Source: Streptomyces naganishii JCM 4654
GTDB lineage: Bacteria; Actinomycetota; Actinomycetes; Streptomycetales; Streptomycetaceae
NCBI RefSeq assembly: GCF_014650575.1
Contig: NZ_BMVF01000005.1
Location: 372,001-436,000 of the forward strand
Reading direction: 5' to 3'
DNA: 64,000 bases
The translations under genes and the position numbers were made by a program. Positions 16,021-25,864 of this stretch are shown here, in pieces. The notes below the pieces were generated by a model, which saw only the letters and a program-made list of their open reading frames with translations, was not told the origin of the DNA and searched no databases. The first letter of the stretch is position 1. Each line of letters begins with the position of its first letter.

Positions 16021-16875
16021 TCACCCCATCCCGGCGGCGGCCAGGACCGCCCGCTTGGTGAGCACCCGCGCCAGGTGCGCCCGGTACTCGGGCGAGGCCG
16101 AGGCGTCGCGGGAGGGCCGGGTGCCCTCGGCCGCCGACTCCGCCGCCCGCGCCACCGCCCCGGCGTCCCCCGCCCCGGCCAGCGCCTCCTCGGCCGCCGT
16201 GGCCCGCAGCGGGGTGGCGCCCATGTTGGTGAGCCCGACGCGCGCCTCGGCGATGTGCCCGTCGTCGCGCCGTACGAGCGCGGCGACCCCCACCATCGCC
16301 CAGGACTGGGCGACGCGGGCGAACTTCTCGTAGCGGAAGCCCCAGCCGTCCCGCTTCGGCACCCGGATCTCGACCAGGAGCTCGTCGGGAGCGAGGGTGG
16401 TCTGGAGGTAGTCGGTGAAGAACTCGCGGGCCGGGATCGCGCGCCGCCCGCCCGGCCCCTGGGCGACGAGCTCGGCGTCCAGCGCCAGCGCCACCGCCGG
16501 CAGGTCGCCGGCCGGGTCGGCGTGGGCGAGCGAGCCGCCGAGGGTGCCCCGGTGCCGTACCGCGGGGTCGGCCACCGCCTCGGTGGCCTGGGCCAGCAGA
16601 CCGGCGTGCCGGCGCACCAGCGGGTCGTGGACCACGTCGTGGTGCGTGGTCAGCGCGCCGATGACGAGCGTGTCGCCGTCCTCGCGCACCCCGCGCAGCT
16701 CCGGAATGCGCCCGACGTCGACGACCAGCTCGGGGAAGGCCAGCCGCAGCCTGAGCAGCGGCAGCAGGCTCTGCCCGCCGGCCAGCACCTTGGCGTCCTC
16801 GCCCGCGTCGGCGAGCGCGCGCACGGCCTCCTCGACGCCGGCCGGGCGTACGTAGTCGAATGCGGGGGGAATCAT
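16021..16875 (-). CDS. FAD-binding medium subunit, CoxM/XdhB type
   Basis: This 284-residue protein has the FAD-binding signatures of the medium subunit: VLAGGQSLLPLLRLRLAFP (residues 30-48), VGRIPELRG and TLGGSLAHADPAGDLPAV. The C-terminal domain (about 175-284) is the CO dehydrogenase flavoprotein C domain. It carries electrons from the 2Fe-2S subunit to FAD. Its ATG overlaps the large-subunit stop (ATGA, 16872-16875). Confidence 0.93.
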   Translation of the reverse strand: MIPPAFDYVRPAGVEEAVRALADAGEDAKVLAGGQSLLPLLRLRLAFPELVVDVGRIPELRGVREDGDTLVIGALTTHHDVVHDPLVRRHAGLLAQATEAVADPAVRHRGTLGGSLAHADPAGDLPAVALALDAELVAQGPGGRRAIPAREFFTDYLQTTLAPDELLVEIRVPKRDGWGFRYEKFARVAQSWAMVGVAALVRRDDGHIAEARVGLTNMGATPLRATAAEEALAGAGDAGAVARAAESAAEGTRPSRDASASPEYRAHLARVLTKRAVLAAAGMG

Positions 16876-19265
16876 GCCGAGCCCTCCTTCCGGGCCGCAC
16901 CGGACGACTGTGCCGACCGTGCCGCCTCCCAGACCCGCTCCGGTGTGCACGGCATGCGCACGTCGTGCACGCCGAGCGGCCGCAGCGCGTCCACGATCGC
17001 GTTGACGACGGCGGGCGTGGAGGCGATGGTGCCCGCCTCGCCGACGCCCTTGACGCCGAGCGGGTTGGAGGCCGCGGGCGTCTCGGTCCGGTCGGTGACG
17101 AACTCGGGCAGGTCCGGCGCCGAGGGCACCAGGTAGTCGGCCATCGTGCCGGAGACCAGGTTGCCCTCCGTGTCGTACACCGCCTCCTCGTACAGCGCCT
17201 GCGCGATGCCCTGCGCGAGCCCGCCGTGCACCTGGCCCTCGACGATCATCGGGTTTACCACCCGGCCCACGTCGTCGACGCACACGTAGGACCTGATACC
17301 CGTCCGCCCGGTCTCGGTGTCGACCTCGACCGCGCACAGGTGCGTGCCGTGCGGGTAGGAGAAGTTCTCCGGGTCGAGGACGTGCTCGGCGTTGAGGGTG
17401 GGCTCCATGCCCTCGGGCACGTCGTGCGAGGTGAACGCCTCGAAGGCGAGTTCCTGGATCGTCTTGCGCGCCTCGGGGGAGCCCTTGACGGAGAACACCC
17501 CGTCCCGGAACTCCAGGTCGTCCTCGCTGGCCTCCAGCAGGTGCGCGGCGACCTTGCGCGCCTTGTCCACCACCTTCTCGGCCGCCCGGTGCACGGCCGC
17601 GCCGCCCACCACCAGCGACCGCGAGCCGTAGGTGTCCATGCCCTGCGGGGCCACCTTGGTGTCGCCGTGCACCACCTCGACGTCCTCGAACGGCACGCCC
17701 AGCACGTCGGCGGCGATCTGGCTCCAGGACGTCACGTGCCCCTGCCCGTGCGGGCTGGTGCCGGTGACCACCTCGACCTTGCCGGTGGGCAGCATGCGGA
17801 TGCTCGCCGCCTCCCAGCCGCCCGCCGAGTAGCGCAGGTCGCGCAGCACCCGGCTGGGGGCGAGGCCGCACATCTCCGTGTACGTCGACACGCCGATGCC
17901 CAGGCGCACGGTGTCCCCGCGCTCGTTGCGCTTGGCCTGCTCGGCGCGCAGGTCGTCGTAGCCGAACAGGGCGAGCGCCTTGTCGGTGGCCGCCTCGTAG
18001 TTGCCGCTGTCGTAGGTCAGTCCCGCGATCGAGGTGTACGGGAACTCCTCGTGCCGGATCCAGTTGCGCCGCCGCACCTCCACCGGGTCCAGTCCCACCT
18101 CGGCGGCCAGTTCGTCCATGGCCCGCTCGATGGCGTACGTGGCCTCCGGGCGCCCGGCGCCGCGGTAGGCGTCGGTGGGGGTGCGGGTGGTGAACACGCC
18201 CGTGCAGTTGAACTCGTAGGCGTCCATCTTGTAGATCGCCGGGTACATGAACGCGCCCAGAATCGGGATGCCCGGCGTGACCAGCATGAGGTACGCGCCC
18301 ATGTCGGCCAGCAGGTCCACCTTGAGGCCGAGCAGCCGGCCCTCGGAGGTCGCGGCGAGCTCGATGTCCTGGATCATGCCCCGGCCGTGGTGGGTGGCCA
18401 GGTATCCCTCCGAGCGGGACTCGGTCCACTTCACCGGGCGGCCCAGCTTGCGCGCCACCGCCAGGGCGAGGGCCTCCTCGCCGTACACCTGGAGCTTGGA
18501 GCCGAAGCCGCCGCCCACGTCCGGGGCGACCACGCGCAGCTTGTGCTCGGGCACCCCGGTGACCACCGACAGCATGATCCGCAGGATGTGCGGGATCTGG
18601 GTGGCGGAGTACACCGTGTACTCGCCGGAGGCGGCGAGCGGGGTGACGACGACCGCGCGCGGCTCCATGGCGTTGGGGATGAGGCGCTGCTGTTCGTAGC
18701 GCCGCTTGACGACCACGTCCGCGCGCTGCTTGACGCTCCCGTAGTCCTCGCCGGTCTTCAGCGGCCACACGTAGGCGCGGTTGGTGCCCTTGTCGGCGTG
18801 GACCAGCGGGGCGTCCTCGGCGAGCGCCGCCTCCAGGTCCAGCACGGGCGGCAGCGGCTCGTAGTCGACCTCGACCGCCTCGAGGGCGTCGGCGGCCGCG
18901 TACCGGTCGCGGGCCACCACCACCGCCACCGGGTCGCCGGCGTGGCGCACCTCGTCCACGGCGAGCGGCGGGTGGTCGGGCAGCACCATGTCCTCGGTGA
19001 CGGGCCAGGCGCACGGCAGGGAGCCGAGGCCCTCGGCGAGGTCGCGGCCGCTGAACGCGGCGACGACGCCGGGGCGCCCGAGAGCCGGGGAGACGTCCAC
19101 ACGCTCGACGCGGGCGTGCGCCATCGGGCTGCGCAGGATGGCCATGTGCAGCAGACCGGCCACGGAGATGTTGTCGGTCCAGTTGGTCTGGCCGGTGATC
19201 AGCCGGGCGTCCTCCTTGCGCAGCCGGGCCTTGCCGACCTCGCGCTCGACGGCCTGGTCGGTCAT
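16872..19265 (-). CDS. Molybdopterin-binding large subunit, form II CoxL-like
   Basis: This 797-residue protein is the large subunit of the xanthine dehydrogenase/CO dehydrogenase family: GGGFGSK at 251-257, AYRGAGR at 366-372 and GVGEAG near the C terminus. Form I CO dehydrogenases carry AYRCSFR with the Cu-binding Cys; AYRGAGR marks form II (putative) enzymes, whose CO activity is disputed. The true substrate may be another aldehyde, purine or CO. Its start overlaps the small-subunit stop by ATGA (19262-19265), and its stop overlaps the medium subunit. Confidence 0.94.
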   Translation of the reverse strand: MTDQAVEREVGKARLRKEDARLITGQTNWTDNISVAGLLHMAILRSPMAHARVERVDVSPALGRPGVVAAFSGRDLAEGLGSLPCAWPVTEDMVLPDHPPLAVDEVRHAGDPVAVVVARDRYAAADALEAVEVDYEPLPPVLDLEAALAEDAPLVHADKGTNRAYVWPLKTGEDYGSVKQRADVVVKRRYEQQRLIPNAMEPRAVVVTPLAASGEYTVYSATQIPHILRIMLSVVTGVPEHKLRVVAPDVGGGFGSKLQVYGEEALALAVARKLGRPVKWTESRSEGYLATHHGRGMIQDIELAATSEGRLLGLKVDLLADMGAYLMLVTPGIPILGAFMYPAIYKMDAYEFNCTGVFTTRTPTDAYRGAGRPEATYAIERAMDELAAEVGLDPVEVRRRNWIRHEEFPYTSIAGLTYDSGNYEAATDKALALFGYDDLRAEQAKRNERGDTVRLGIGVSTYTEMCGLAPSRVLRDLRYSAGGWEAASIRMLPTGKVEVVTGTSPHGQGHVTSWSQIAADVLGVPFEDVEVVHGDTKVAPQGMDTYGSRSLVVGGAAVHRAAEKVVDKARKVAAHLLEASEDDLEFRDGVFSVKGSPEARKTIQELAFEAFTSHDVPEGMEPTLNAEHVLDPENFSYPHGTHLCAVEVDTETGRTGIRSYVCVDDVGRVVNPMIVEGQVHGGLAQGIAQALYEEAVYDTEGNLVSGTMADYLVPSAPDLPEFVTDRTETPAASNPLGVKGVGEAGTIASTPAVVNAIVDALRPLGVHDVRMPCTPERVWEAARSAQSSGAARKEGSA

Positions 19266-19780
19266 GCCGTCACCTCCTGGGCGGACGCGGCGCTCCGCTC
19301 GCCGGTGGCCCCCGAGCCGTCGCTCTCCTCGGCGGCCGAGAGCACCGCGCGCACGATGTTCTGGTATCCGGTGCACCGGCACAGGTTGCCCTCGAGGGCC
19401 CTGCGCACCTCCTCGGGGGAGGGGTGCGGGTTCTCGCGCAGCAGGTCCCGCGCGGCCATGAGCATCCCCGGCGTGCAGTAGCCGCACTGCAGGGCGTGCC
19501 GCTCGTGGAAGGCGCGCTGCAGCGGCGTCCACTCGCCGTCCGGGGCCAGCCCCTGCACGGTCGTCACCTCGCTCCCGTCCGCCTGGACGGCCAGCACCGT
19601 GCAGCTCTTGACGCTCACGCCGTCGAGCTCCACCGTGCAGGCCCCGCAGTTCGAGGTGTCGCAGCCGATCGGGGTACCGGTCAGACCGAGACGGTCGCGC
19701 AGATAGTGGACCAGGAGGAGTCGGGGTTCCACCTCGTCCTCGTAGGCCGTGCCGTCCACCGTGACCGAGATATGGGTCAT
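19262..19780 (-). CDS. [2Fe-2S] small subunit, CoxS type
   Basis: This 172-residue protein has the plant-type ferredoxin cluster [16 protein letters not shown] and the C-terminal cluster QCGYCTPGM with CRCTGYQNI, the two [2Fe-2S] sites of the molybdenum hydroxylase small subunit. It is about 15 residues longer than average because of a Ser/Ala/Gly tail. It is the first gene of the operon, with GGAGG 5-6 nt before the ATG, so the operon promoter should lie within 19781-20055. Confidence 0.94.
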   Translation of the reverse strand: MTHISVTVDGTAYEDEVEPRLLLVHYLRDRLGLTGTPIGCDTSNCGACTVELDGVSVKSCTVLAVQADGSEVTTVQGLAPDGEWTPLQRAFHERHALQCGYCTPGMLMAARDLLRENPHPSPEEVRRALEGNLCRCTGYQNIVRAVLSAAEESDGSGATGERSAASAQEVTA

Positions 19781-20055
19781 GTGCCCTCCAGAGACCGTAT
19801 GGGCGTGGGTGAGGGAAATCAGCGACCAGCGTGGTGTACGTCACTCTATGGCCGAGTCCCGGACGCGGCGAGTGGTGCGGCGGGGTTTGTTGAGCGTTAA
19901 TCCATCAGCGTTCCGTGCCCGGCCGGCAGCACCCGCACCGGCACCCTCGCGCCGGAGCGCCGGCGGCCCGTCCCTTCCGCGGACGTGCCGGCGGCGGCCC
20001 GCTCCGAGTTCTCGGCGTGGGCCGCCGCATACTTCTGACCGCGGGCCGGGGCCCG

Positions 20056-21330
20056 TCAACCGGCCGACGGGCCCGTCCAGTCGGCCTGGACGTGCCCGAG
20101 CCGGACGCGCTGCGGGTGGTCGCCCACCGGGACCGAGACCACCTTGCGGCCCGTGGCGAAGTCGACGGCCGTGACCTGGTCGGCGCCGCTCTCGGAGATC
20201 ACGCAGTCCTTGCCGTCGCCGCTGACCGTCGCCCAGTACGGCTTCGACGCGGGCACCAGCGGGCCCTCCTGGAGGGTGGCGCGGTCCACGACCGTCGCGT
20301 AGTCGTCCATGGTCCCGGCGACGCACAGCTTGGTGCCCTCGGGGTTCATGGAGATGCCGTGGTGGCGCGAGTCGTTGACCCAGGTGGTGCGGTCCTCGCT
20401 GGTCGCCGGGTTCTTCGGCAGCGTCTTGACCCGGGTGATCCTGTCCGTGGCGACGTCGTACTCCAGGAAGCCGTTGAAGAACGACACCTGGAAGTACAGC
20501 GTGGACTCGTCCGGGGTGAACACCGCGGGCCGTACCGCGTCGGAGAAGTCCTTCAGGCCGATCGCGTCCAGCCGCTGCCGCATGTCGATGACGCGGACCT
20601 GCTTGTACGTGGTCGCGTCGACCACGGTGATGTGCCGGTCGCCCTTGGTCCAGTCCCAGGCGGGGGAGTCCAGCGCGGTGTTGACGTCCCCGATGGACAT
20701 GTTCCAGATGTACTTGCCGTCCTTGGTGAAGATGTTCTCGTGCGGCTTGTCGCCGGTGGCGAACGAGCCGAGCTGCTTACCCGTGGCGATGTCCAGCACG
20801 TGCACGGTGTTCGCGGTGGACGCGGAGACCGCGACGCGGGTGCCGTCGGGGGAGAGGGCCATGTGGTCGGCGCGGTAACCGGCCACCGGGAAACGCCAGT
20901 TGATCTTGTCCGTGGCCAGGTCGATGGAGACGACGTCGGCGAAGCTGGGCCGCGACACCACCACGGAACGGCCGTCCGGGGTGGAGTACATGTCGTCGGC
21001 GAACTGGTCGTGGCCCTCGCCGACGCTGTTGCGGATCGCCTGGAAGTAGATCCACTTGACCGGGTCGGCGTTGATCTCCGCCATCCGCTGGTCCTTGTCG
21101 GGGATGACGTTGATCCGGCCGACCTTGGCGAAGTCGCCGGAGGACCGGATGACGTCGGCGGTGCCGTCCCAGTTGTTGCCCACGAACAGCACCTCGCGCA
21201 GTCCGGCGGCGGACGAACCGGCGGCGGGGGCTGTGGCCGCGGCGGCGGTCGCGGCGGTGGCGGGGGCGGTCGCGGTCAGGACGAGGGCGGCGGCCACGGA
21301 GCAAAGGTGCCTGGGTCTGAAGGCAGGCAT
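20056..21330 (-). CDS. Secreted YncE/YVTN-type beta-propeller protein
   Basis: This 424-residue protein starts with a signal peptide (RPRHLCSVAAALVLTATAPATA, then Ala-rich). The rest is made of ~40-residue beta-propeller repeats with phrases such as MALSPDGTRVAVSAS, TVHVLDIATGKQLGSF, TVVDATTYKQVRVID and VTAVDFATGRKVVSVP, typical of YVTN/cytochrome cd1-nitrite-reductase-like propellers. No catalytic motif was seen, so it may bind a ligand or metal outside the cell. It is divergent from a TetR regulator; a 16-bp dyad between them is a likely shared operator. The ATG has a GAGGAGAG ribosome site. Confidence 0.85.
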   Translation of the reverse strand: MPAFRPRHLCSVAAALVLTATAPATAATAAAATAPAAGSSAAGLREVLFVGNNWDGTADVIRSSGDFAKVGRINVIPDKDQRMAEINADPVKWIYFQAIRNSVGEGHDQFADDMYSTPDGRSVVVSRPSFADVVSIDLATDKINWRFPVAGYRADHMALSPDGTRVAVSASTANTVHVLDIATGKQLGSFATGDKPHENIFTKDGKYIWNMSIGDVNTALDSPAWDWTKGDRHITVVDATTYKQVRVIDMRQRLDAIGLKDFSDAVRPAVFTPDESTLYFQVSFFNGFLEYDVATDRITRVKTLPKNPATSEDRTTWVNDSRHHGISMNPEGTKLCVAGTMDDYATVVDRATLQEGPLVPASKPYWATVSGDGKDCVISESGADQVTAVDFATGRKVVSVPVGDHPQRVRLGHVQADWTGPSAG

Positions 21331-21417
21331 GAGTGCTCTCTCCTCTGTGATGGGGGGTGCGACGCGGGTGGGCCCGCGCGAGCCGGGAAGATCTGAACAC
21401 GCGTGCTTTCAAAAGAA

Positions 21418-21433
21418 CTTACTGAAAAGTAAG
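21418..21433. promoter_or_regulatory. Candidate TetR operator between divergent genes
   Basis: A perfect dyad CTTACT-GAAA-AGTAAG lies about 88 nt upstream of the beta-propeller start and 84 nt upstream of the tetR start. The minus-strand sequence TAAGTT (21421-21416) overlaps it and could be the -10 of the propeller gene. Confidence 0.5.
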
Positions 21434-21517
21434 GAGAGGGCCGCCTATTCCACAAGACCGCGCACACGACAAAATCGAGCGGGGCCGTCGGGGCGGGCGA
21501 CGCTAGGAGGGGGAACC

Positions 21518-22180
21518 GTGGTGGGCAGGCTGAGAGCGCCGACCGGCCGGTACGGCGGCAAGAGCGCCGCGCAGCGGCAGGCCGAGCGGCGCCTGCGCTT
21601 CCTCGCCGCCGCGCTCCAGCTGTTCGGCGACGCCCCCGGCTTCCGCGCCACGACCGTCGCCGCGCTCAGCGAGGCCGCCGGACTGTCCACGCGCCAGTTC
21701 TACGAGGAGTTCCGCACCCTGGAGGACGTCCTGGCGGCCCTGCACCTCCAGGTCAACGGCTGGGCCGAGCGGGCCGTCCTGGACGCCGTCGCCGAAGCCG
21801 GCGCGCTGCCGCTGGCCGAACGGGTCACCGCCCTCTTCCGCGCCTACGCCGCCAGCGTCACGGCCGACCCGCGCCGCGTCCGCATCACCTTCGTCGAGAT
21901 CATCGGCGTCAGCCCGCGCCTGGAGGAGCAGCGGCTCGCCCGGCGGTCCCACTGGGTCGACCTGATCTGCGCCGAGGCCGACGCGGCGGCCGCGCGCGGG
22001 GAGGCCGCGCCACGTGACTACCGCATCGCCGCCACCGCCTTCATCGGCAGCGTCAACGGCCTCCTGCACGACTGGAGCGCCGGCTGGGTGGAGGCCACCC
22101 TCGACGAGGTCGTCGACGAACTCGTCCGCCAGCTGCTGTCCATCCTCCGCCCGCCGGGCTGGAAGCCCGCCTCCGCCTGA
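21518..22180 (+). CDS. TetR/AcrR family transcriptional regulator
   Basis: This 220-residue protein has an N-terminal TetR helix-turn-helix: FLAAALQLFGDAPGFRATTVAALSEAAGLSTRQFYEEF. The C-terminal domain is all-helical and would bind a small ligand. The GTG at 21518 follows GGAGGGGGAACC, a good ribosome site. It is transcribed away from the secreted beta-propeller gene, the most probable target together with its own gene. Confidence 0.92.
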   Translation: MVGRLRAPTGRYGGKSAAQRQAERRLRFLAAALQLFGDAPGFRATTVAALSEAAGLSTRQFYEEFRTLEDVLAALHLQVNGWAERAVLDAVAEAGALPLAERVTALFRAYAASVTADPRRVRITFVEIIGVSPRLEEQRLARRSHWVDLICAEADAAAARGEAAPRDYRIAATAFIGSVNGLLHDWSAGWVEATLDEVVDELVRQLLSILRPPGWKPASA

Positions 22181-22197
22181 CCCGCCCCGGCTGCCCG

Positions 22198-22274
22198 GCA
22201 CCGCTTGGCCCGTTCCGCCTGGCCAGCACCGCTTGGCCGTCTCGCCTGGCCGGTGCCGCTTGGCCGTCCCGGCC
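22198..22274. repeat. Imperfect ~28-bp tandem repeat, about 2.7 copies
   Basis: The phrase CACCGCTTGGCC followed by TCGCCTGGCC-like sequence recurs two to three times just after the tetR stop. The third copy is truncated and diverged. Confidence 0.6.
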
Positions 22275-22486
22275 GGCGGCGGTACCGCCCGGCGCGGTTC
22301 AGCGGCGGCGGAAGCGGCGGGTTCGCAGGGCGTGGGCCCGCGTGTGGCAAGGGCGGGGTCCGCGGGCCGCGCGGAGCAGGGACCGCAGCAGGGCGACCGA
22401 TGCCGCGCGCTGCGCCGTGGTGGCCGCGCGGGAGGGTGCGAGGCCTGCGGAACGGGACCGGCCCAGGCCCGCGCGGGCCGAGAAAG

Positions 22487-22513
22487 TCCAGGTCAGCCGG
22501 GAGCTGACCTGGA
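22487..22513 (-). terminator. 11-bp perfect stem after the NTF2-like gene
   Basis: Arms 22487-22497 and 22503-22513 are exact reverse complements around a 5-nt loop. On the minus strand the stem begins 19 nt after the stop at 22532 and is followed by the pyrimidine-rich CTTTCTC. Confidence 0.75.
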
Positions 22514-22531
22514 TGCGGGCGGCCTTCCTTC

Positions 22532-22897
22532 CTACTCGTCCCATGCCTGGATCATGATCTGCTCGCTGATCTTGCCGTCGCGCAGCGAGATCATGGACTC
22601 GGCGAGCACGCGGACGCCGTCGGGGTACTCGCAGGATTCGACGAACGCGGCGCGGTCGCCCTGGACCACGCAGTTCTCCAGCTTGTGCGTCATGTCGCGG
22701 CTGTAGACGTCGTCGAGCATCGCCCCGATCTCGTCCCGCCCGTGCAGCACCTTGGGATGACTGGGCTGGGTGTCGCGGTCCACGATGCGGATCTCGGCGT
22801 CGTCCGCGTACAGCGACAGCAGCGCGGACGCCGTGTGTTCCTCGATGCCGCGGCGCAGGGTGCCGGTGTCGAAGGCGGGGCTTGCCGTGGTAGCCAT
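22532..22897 (-). CDS. NTF2-like/SnoaL-like protein
   Basis: This 121-residue protein has the cone-shaped NTF2-like fold pattern: helical start, YADDAEIRIVDRDTQPSHPKVL, GRDEIGAMLDDV, then beta strands ending ISEQIMIQAWDE. Members bind small hydrophobic molecules or act as isomerases or hydrolases; the substrate cannot be read here. AAGGAGG stands a few bases before the ATG. The gene is monocistronic with its own terminator. Confidence 0.82.
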   Translation of the reverse strand: MATTASPAFDTGTLRRGIEEHTASALLSLYADDAEIRIVDRDTQPSHPKVLHGRDEIGAMLDDVYSRDMTHKLENCVVQGDRAAFVESCEYPDGVRVLAESMISLRDGKISEQIMIQAWDE

Positions 22898-23126
22898 GGT
22901 GACCTCCTTCGAGGGCCGCGGCCCGGGAGGAGCGGGCCGCGACGGGCCTCACCTCCGAGCCTCCCCCGCCCCACCGCACTCGGCAAGCGCAGACGGGGTG
23001 TGCCGTGGCGCGGGGCTGGGTGTGCGGGTCGGCTTGCCCTCATGCGCGTGCGGTCCGGCTCGCCCTCCCGGGTGAGCCGGCCGGGGCGGCCGTGTCCGGG
23101 AGGGGGCCGGTGACGTTGCTCCGGAC

Positions 23127-23429
23127 ATGATCTCCACTCGACGTATCGTCGCCGTCGCCGCTCTCGCCGTCTCCGTCACGGGCCTGGCCGCGCTTCCCGC
23201 GGGCGCCGCCGCAGCGGGCGCGCCGGCCGCCGGCGGACTCAATCCGCTCGGAGCGCTCGACTCGCTCGCCACCAGCGGGATCCCGGCCGGTCAGCGGGCC
23301 GAGGTCCCGACCGTCTCCGAACAGCTCTCCGCGCTCCACCACGTCCGCGACCTCCGCCAGCTCGGCCGGCTCAACCAGGTCACCGGGCTGCTCTCGCCGG
23401 CATTCGGGCTGGTGCCCGCGGTGCGCTGA
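23127..23429 (+). CDS. Small secreted protein, function unknown
   Basis: This 100-residue protein starts with a clear Sec signal peptide ([20 protein letters not shown], cleavage likely after an AAA/AGA-type site near residue 28). The ~70-residue mature part is helical, without cysteines ([35 protein letters not shown]). I do not recognise the family. Streptomyces have many such small exported proteins. The ribosome site is weak. Confidence 0.7.
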   Translation: MISTRRIVAVAALAVSVTGLAALPAGAAAAGAPAAGGLNPLGALDSLATSGIPAGQRAEVPTVSEQLSALHHVRDLRQLGRLNQVTGLLSPAFGLVPAVR

Positions 23430-23524
23430 CCTCGGCCGCCCGCCGAGGGCGACGCGTGCCGTCACCGATCAGTCACGGCGTAGGGTCGGGGAGACGGACA
23501 TCGGTCGACGGAAGGGACACCACC

Positions 23525-24610
23525 ATGGCGCAGGAAGTGCGCGGCGTGATCGCACCCGGGAAGAACGAGCCGGTACGGGTCGAGACGATCGTCGTGCCGG
23601 ACCCCGGCCCGCACGAGGCCGTCGTACGGGTCCAGGCCTGCGGCGTCTGCCACACCGACCTGCACTACAAGCAGGGCGGCATCAACGACGAGTTCCCCTT
23701 CCTGCTCGGCCACGAGGCCGCCGGCGTGGTGGAGTCGGTCGGCGACGGCGTCACCGACGTCGCGCCCGGCGACTTCGTGATCCTCAACTGGCGTGCGGTG
23801 TGCGGGAAGTGCCGGGCCTGCCTGCGCGGGCGGCCCTGGTACTGCTTCGACACCCACAACGCGCGCCAGAGGATGACCCTCACCGACGGCACCGAGCTCT
23901 CCCCGGCCCTCGGCATCGGCGCCTTCGCCGAGAAGACCCTGGTCGCGGCCGGCCAGTGCACCAAGGTCGACCCGGCCGTCTCGCCGGCCGTGGCCGGACT
24001 GCTGGGCTGCGGCGTGATGGCCGGCATCGGCGCCGCCATCAACACCGGTGGCGTCGGCCGGGGCGACAGTGTCGCCGTCATCGGCTGCGGCGGCGTGGGC
24101 GACGCGGCGATCGCCGGGTCGTACCTCGCGGGCGCCGCGAAGGTCATCGCCGTCGACATCGACGACCGCAAGCTCGCCACCGCCCGCACCATGGGCGCCA
24201 CCCACACCGTCAACTCCGCCGAGACCGACCCGGTCGAGGCGATCCGCGAGCTGACCGGCGGGTTCGGCGCCGATGTCGTCATCGAGGCGGTGGGCCGCCC
24301 CGAGACGTACAAGCAGGCGTTCTACGCCCGCGATCTGGCCGGCACGGTCGTGCTGGTCGGGGTGCCGACGCCGGAGATGAAGCTGGAACTGCCGCTGCTG
24401 GACGTCTTCGGGCGCGGCGGCGCGCTCAAGTCCAGCTGGTACGGCGACTGCCTGCCCTCGCGGGACTTCCCGATGCTCGTCGACCTGCACCTGCAAGGCC
24501 GCCTGCCGCTGGAGAAGTTCGTCAGCGAGGCCATCCAACTGGACGAGGTGGAGAAGGCGTTCGAGCGGATGCACCATGGCGACGTGCTGCGCTCGGTGGT
24601 GGTGCTGTGA
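23525..24610 (+). CDS. mscR: S-(hydroxymethyl)mycothiol dehydrogenase
   Basis: This 361-residue zinc-dependent medium-chain dehydrogenase has the catalytic zinc motifs [10 protein letters not shown] and [12 protein letters not shown], a structural zinc loop ([15 protein letters not shown]) and the NAD site [14 protein letters not shown]. Length and sequence match the actinobacterial S-(hydroxymethyl)mycothiol dehydrogenase/S-nitrosomycothiol reductase, which oxidises the mycothiol adduct of formaldehyde. AAGGG lies about 9 nt before the ATG. Its stop overlaps the next ATG (TGATG), so the MBL-fold enzyme is co-translated. Confidence 0.93.
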   Translation: MAQEVRGVIAPGKNEPVRVETIVVPDPGPHEAVVRVQACGVCHTDLHYKQGGINDEFPFLLGHEAAGVVESVGDGVTDVAPGDFVILNWRAVCGKCRACLRGRPWYCFDTHNARQRMTLTDGTELSPALGIGAFAEKTLVAAGQCTKVDPAVSPAVAGLLGCGVMAGIGAAINTGGVGRGDSVAVIGCGGVGDAAIAGSYLAGAAKVIAVDIDDRKLATARTMGATHTVNSAETDPVEAIRELTGGFGADVVIEAVGRPETYKQAFYARDLAGTVVLVGVPTPEMKLELPLLDVFGRGGALKSSWYGDCLPSRDFPMLVDLHLQGRLPLEKFVSEAIQLDEVEKAFERMHHGDVLRSVVVL

Positions 24611-25239
24611 TGGCCGCGCGCATCGAACGCCTCGTCACCTCCGGGCAGTTCACGCTCGACGGCGGCACGTGGGACGTGGACAACAACGTGTGGATCGTCG
24701 GCGACGACCACGAGGCCGTCGTCATCGACGCCGCGCACGACGCCCGGGCCATCGCCGCGGCCGTGGGCGACCGCCGGCTGACCGCCATCGTGTGCACCCA
24801 CGCCCACAACGACCACGTCAACGCGGCGCCCGCCCTCGCGGAGCTGACCGGCGCGACCATCTGGCTGCACCCGGACGACCTGCCGCTGTGGAAGATGACC
24901 CACCCGGGCCGCGACCCCGACGAGCACCTCGCCGACGGCCAGGTCATCGAGGCGGCCGGCGCCGACCTGACGGTCATCCACACCCCCGGCCACGCGCCGG
25001 GCGCCGTCTGCCTGTACGACCCGGGGCTCGGCGCGGTCTTCACCGGCGACACCCTCTTCCAGGGCGGCCCGGGCGCCACGGGCCGCTCGTACTCCCACTT
25101 CCCGACGATCATCGACTCGATCCGCGACCGCCTCCTGACGCTGCCGCCCGAGACGAAGGTCCTCACCGGCCACGGCGAGCCCACCACCATCGGCGCCGAG
25201 GCCCCGCACCTCCAGGAATGGATCGCCCAGGGCCACTGA
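24610..25239 (+). CDS. MBL-fold metallo-hydrolase, mycothiol detoxification partner
   Basis: This 209-residue metallo-beta-lactamase-fold hydrolase carries THAHNDHVNAAP (HxHxDH), HTPGHAPG, FTGDTLFQGG and GHGEPTTIG, a full binuclear zinc site as in glyoxalase II. It is directly coupled to the S-(hydroxymethyl)mycothiol dehydrogenase, as in mycobacteria. The likely role is hydrolysis of the S-formylmycothiol or a similar thioester produced by the dehydrogenase (inference from context). Confidence 0.92.
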   Translation: MAARIERLVTSGQFTLDGGTWDVDNNVWIVGDDHEAVVIDAAHDARAIAAAVGDRRLTAIVCTHAHNDHVNAAPALAELTGATIWLHPDDLPLWKMTHPGRDPDEHLADGQVIEAAGADLTVIHTPGHAPGAVCLYDPGLGAVFTGDTLFQGGPGATGRSYSHFPTIIDSIRDRLLTLPPETKVLTGHGEPTTIGAEAPHLQEWIAQGH

Positions 25240-25253
25240 TCCGGCGGCGGTGC

Positions 25254-25826
25254 TCAGAGCGCCGGCGCGTCCGGTCCCCGGGGCGCCGGCGGTGTCGCCG
25301 ACGGGTCCGGCAGGGACCAGCGGGCCGAGTGGCCCGGGGGCAGTGCCAGGTCCTCGCGCACGGCGGCGTAGTAGCCGGCGCGGGCCGTGCGCTGGCGGGC
25401 GAGCAGGACCTGCCAGGCCTGTGGGTCCTGTCGTTCCTCACGCAGGAAGGCCTCCATCTCCAGGACCACCACGACCCACGCCCGGGCCCTGTCCACCACC
25501 TCCGGGCTGCCCAGCATGATCAGCGCCTCCCCGGAGGGGTCCCGGGCGATGGCCGCCTGCGCCTGCAGCGGCCCGGCCTCCGCCGGGGCCAGGGGGTGCG
25601 GATGCGGGTCGTTGCCGAAGTGGGCGGCGACCCGGTAGGCCAGCGTGACCGACTGCTTCAGCGTGCGCGCGTAGTCGGCGTACACGGCGAGCCGCCGCTC
25701 CTCCCAGCGGGCCGTGCGCTCCCGCAGGAAGCGGGCCCGGTCGCTGCGCACGACGGCCAGGTACGAGCCGAGCGCGCCGATCACGACGCCGATGAGCGCG
25801 GGGAGTTGCTGCCAGAACACGGACAT
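25254..25826 (-). CDS. Single-pass membrane-anchored hypothetical protein
   Basis: This 190-residue protein has an N-terminal transmembrane segment (FWQQLPALIGVVIGALGSYL) followed by a basic stretch and a long helical domain (ERTARWEERRLAVYADYAR, VVVVLEMEAFLREE, LARQRTARAGYYAAVRED). The tail is Pro-rich. I recognise the type as a common actinobacterial membrane-anchored helical protein of unknown role. Minus-strand TAACGT lies 6 nt before the ATG with no ribosome site, suggesting a leaderless mRNA. It is divergent from the SDR gene across 51 nt. Confidence 0.75.
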   Translation of the reverse strand: MSVFWQQLPALIGVVIGALGSYLAVVRSDRARFLRERTARWEERRLAVYADYARTLKQSVTLAYRVAAHFGNDPHPHPLAPAEAGPLQAQAAIARDPSGEALIMLGSPEVVDRARAWVVVVLEMEAFLREERQDPQAWQVLLARQRTARAGYYAAVREDLALPPGHSARWSLPDPSATPPAPRGPDAPAL

Positions 25827-25832
25827 GCGCGC

Positions 25833-25838
25833 ACGTTA
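25833..25838 (-). promoter_or_regulatory. Candidate -10 (TAACGT) for leaderless membrane protein gene
   Basis: On the minus strand TAACGT is followed by 6 nt and the ATG at 25826, without a ribosome site. Confidence 0.45.
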
Positions 25839-25864
25839 TCCGCCCGGTGGGTCGCGCGGGCCAG

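Larger units (their letters stand above)
22181..22531. other. 351-nt intergenic region with short repeats and a terminator
   Basis: No convincing gene was seen here. The first part holds imperfect ~28-bp repeats (22198-22274), the middle is GC-rich without codon bias, and the end contains a strong hairpin (22487-22513) that suits the minus-strand NTF2-like gene. Confidence 0.5.

Noticed and set aside
22299..22546. Arg-rich minus-strand frame downstream of the NTF2-like gene (start near 22544)
   Set aside because: It crosses the hairpin at 22487-22513, overlaps the end of a real gene and has no codon bias or recognisable sequence.
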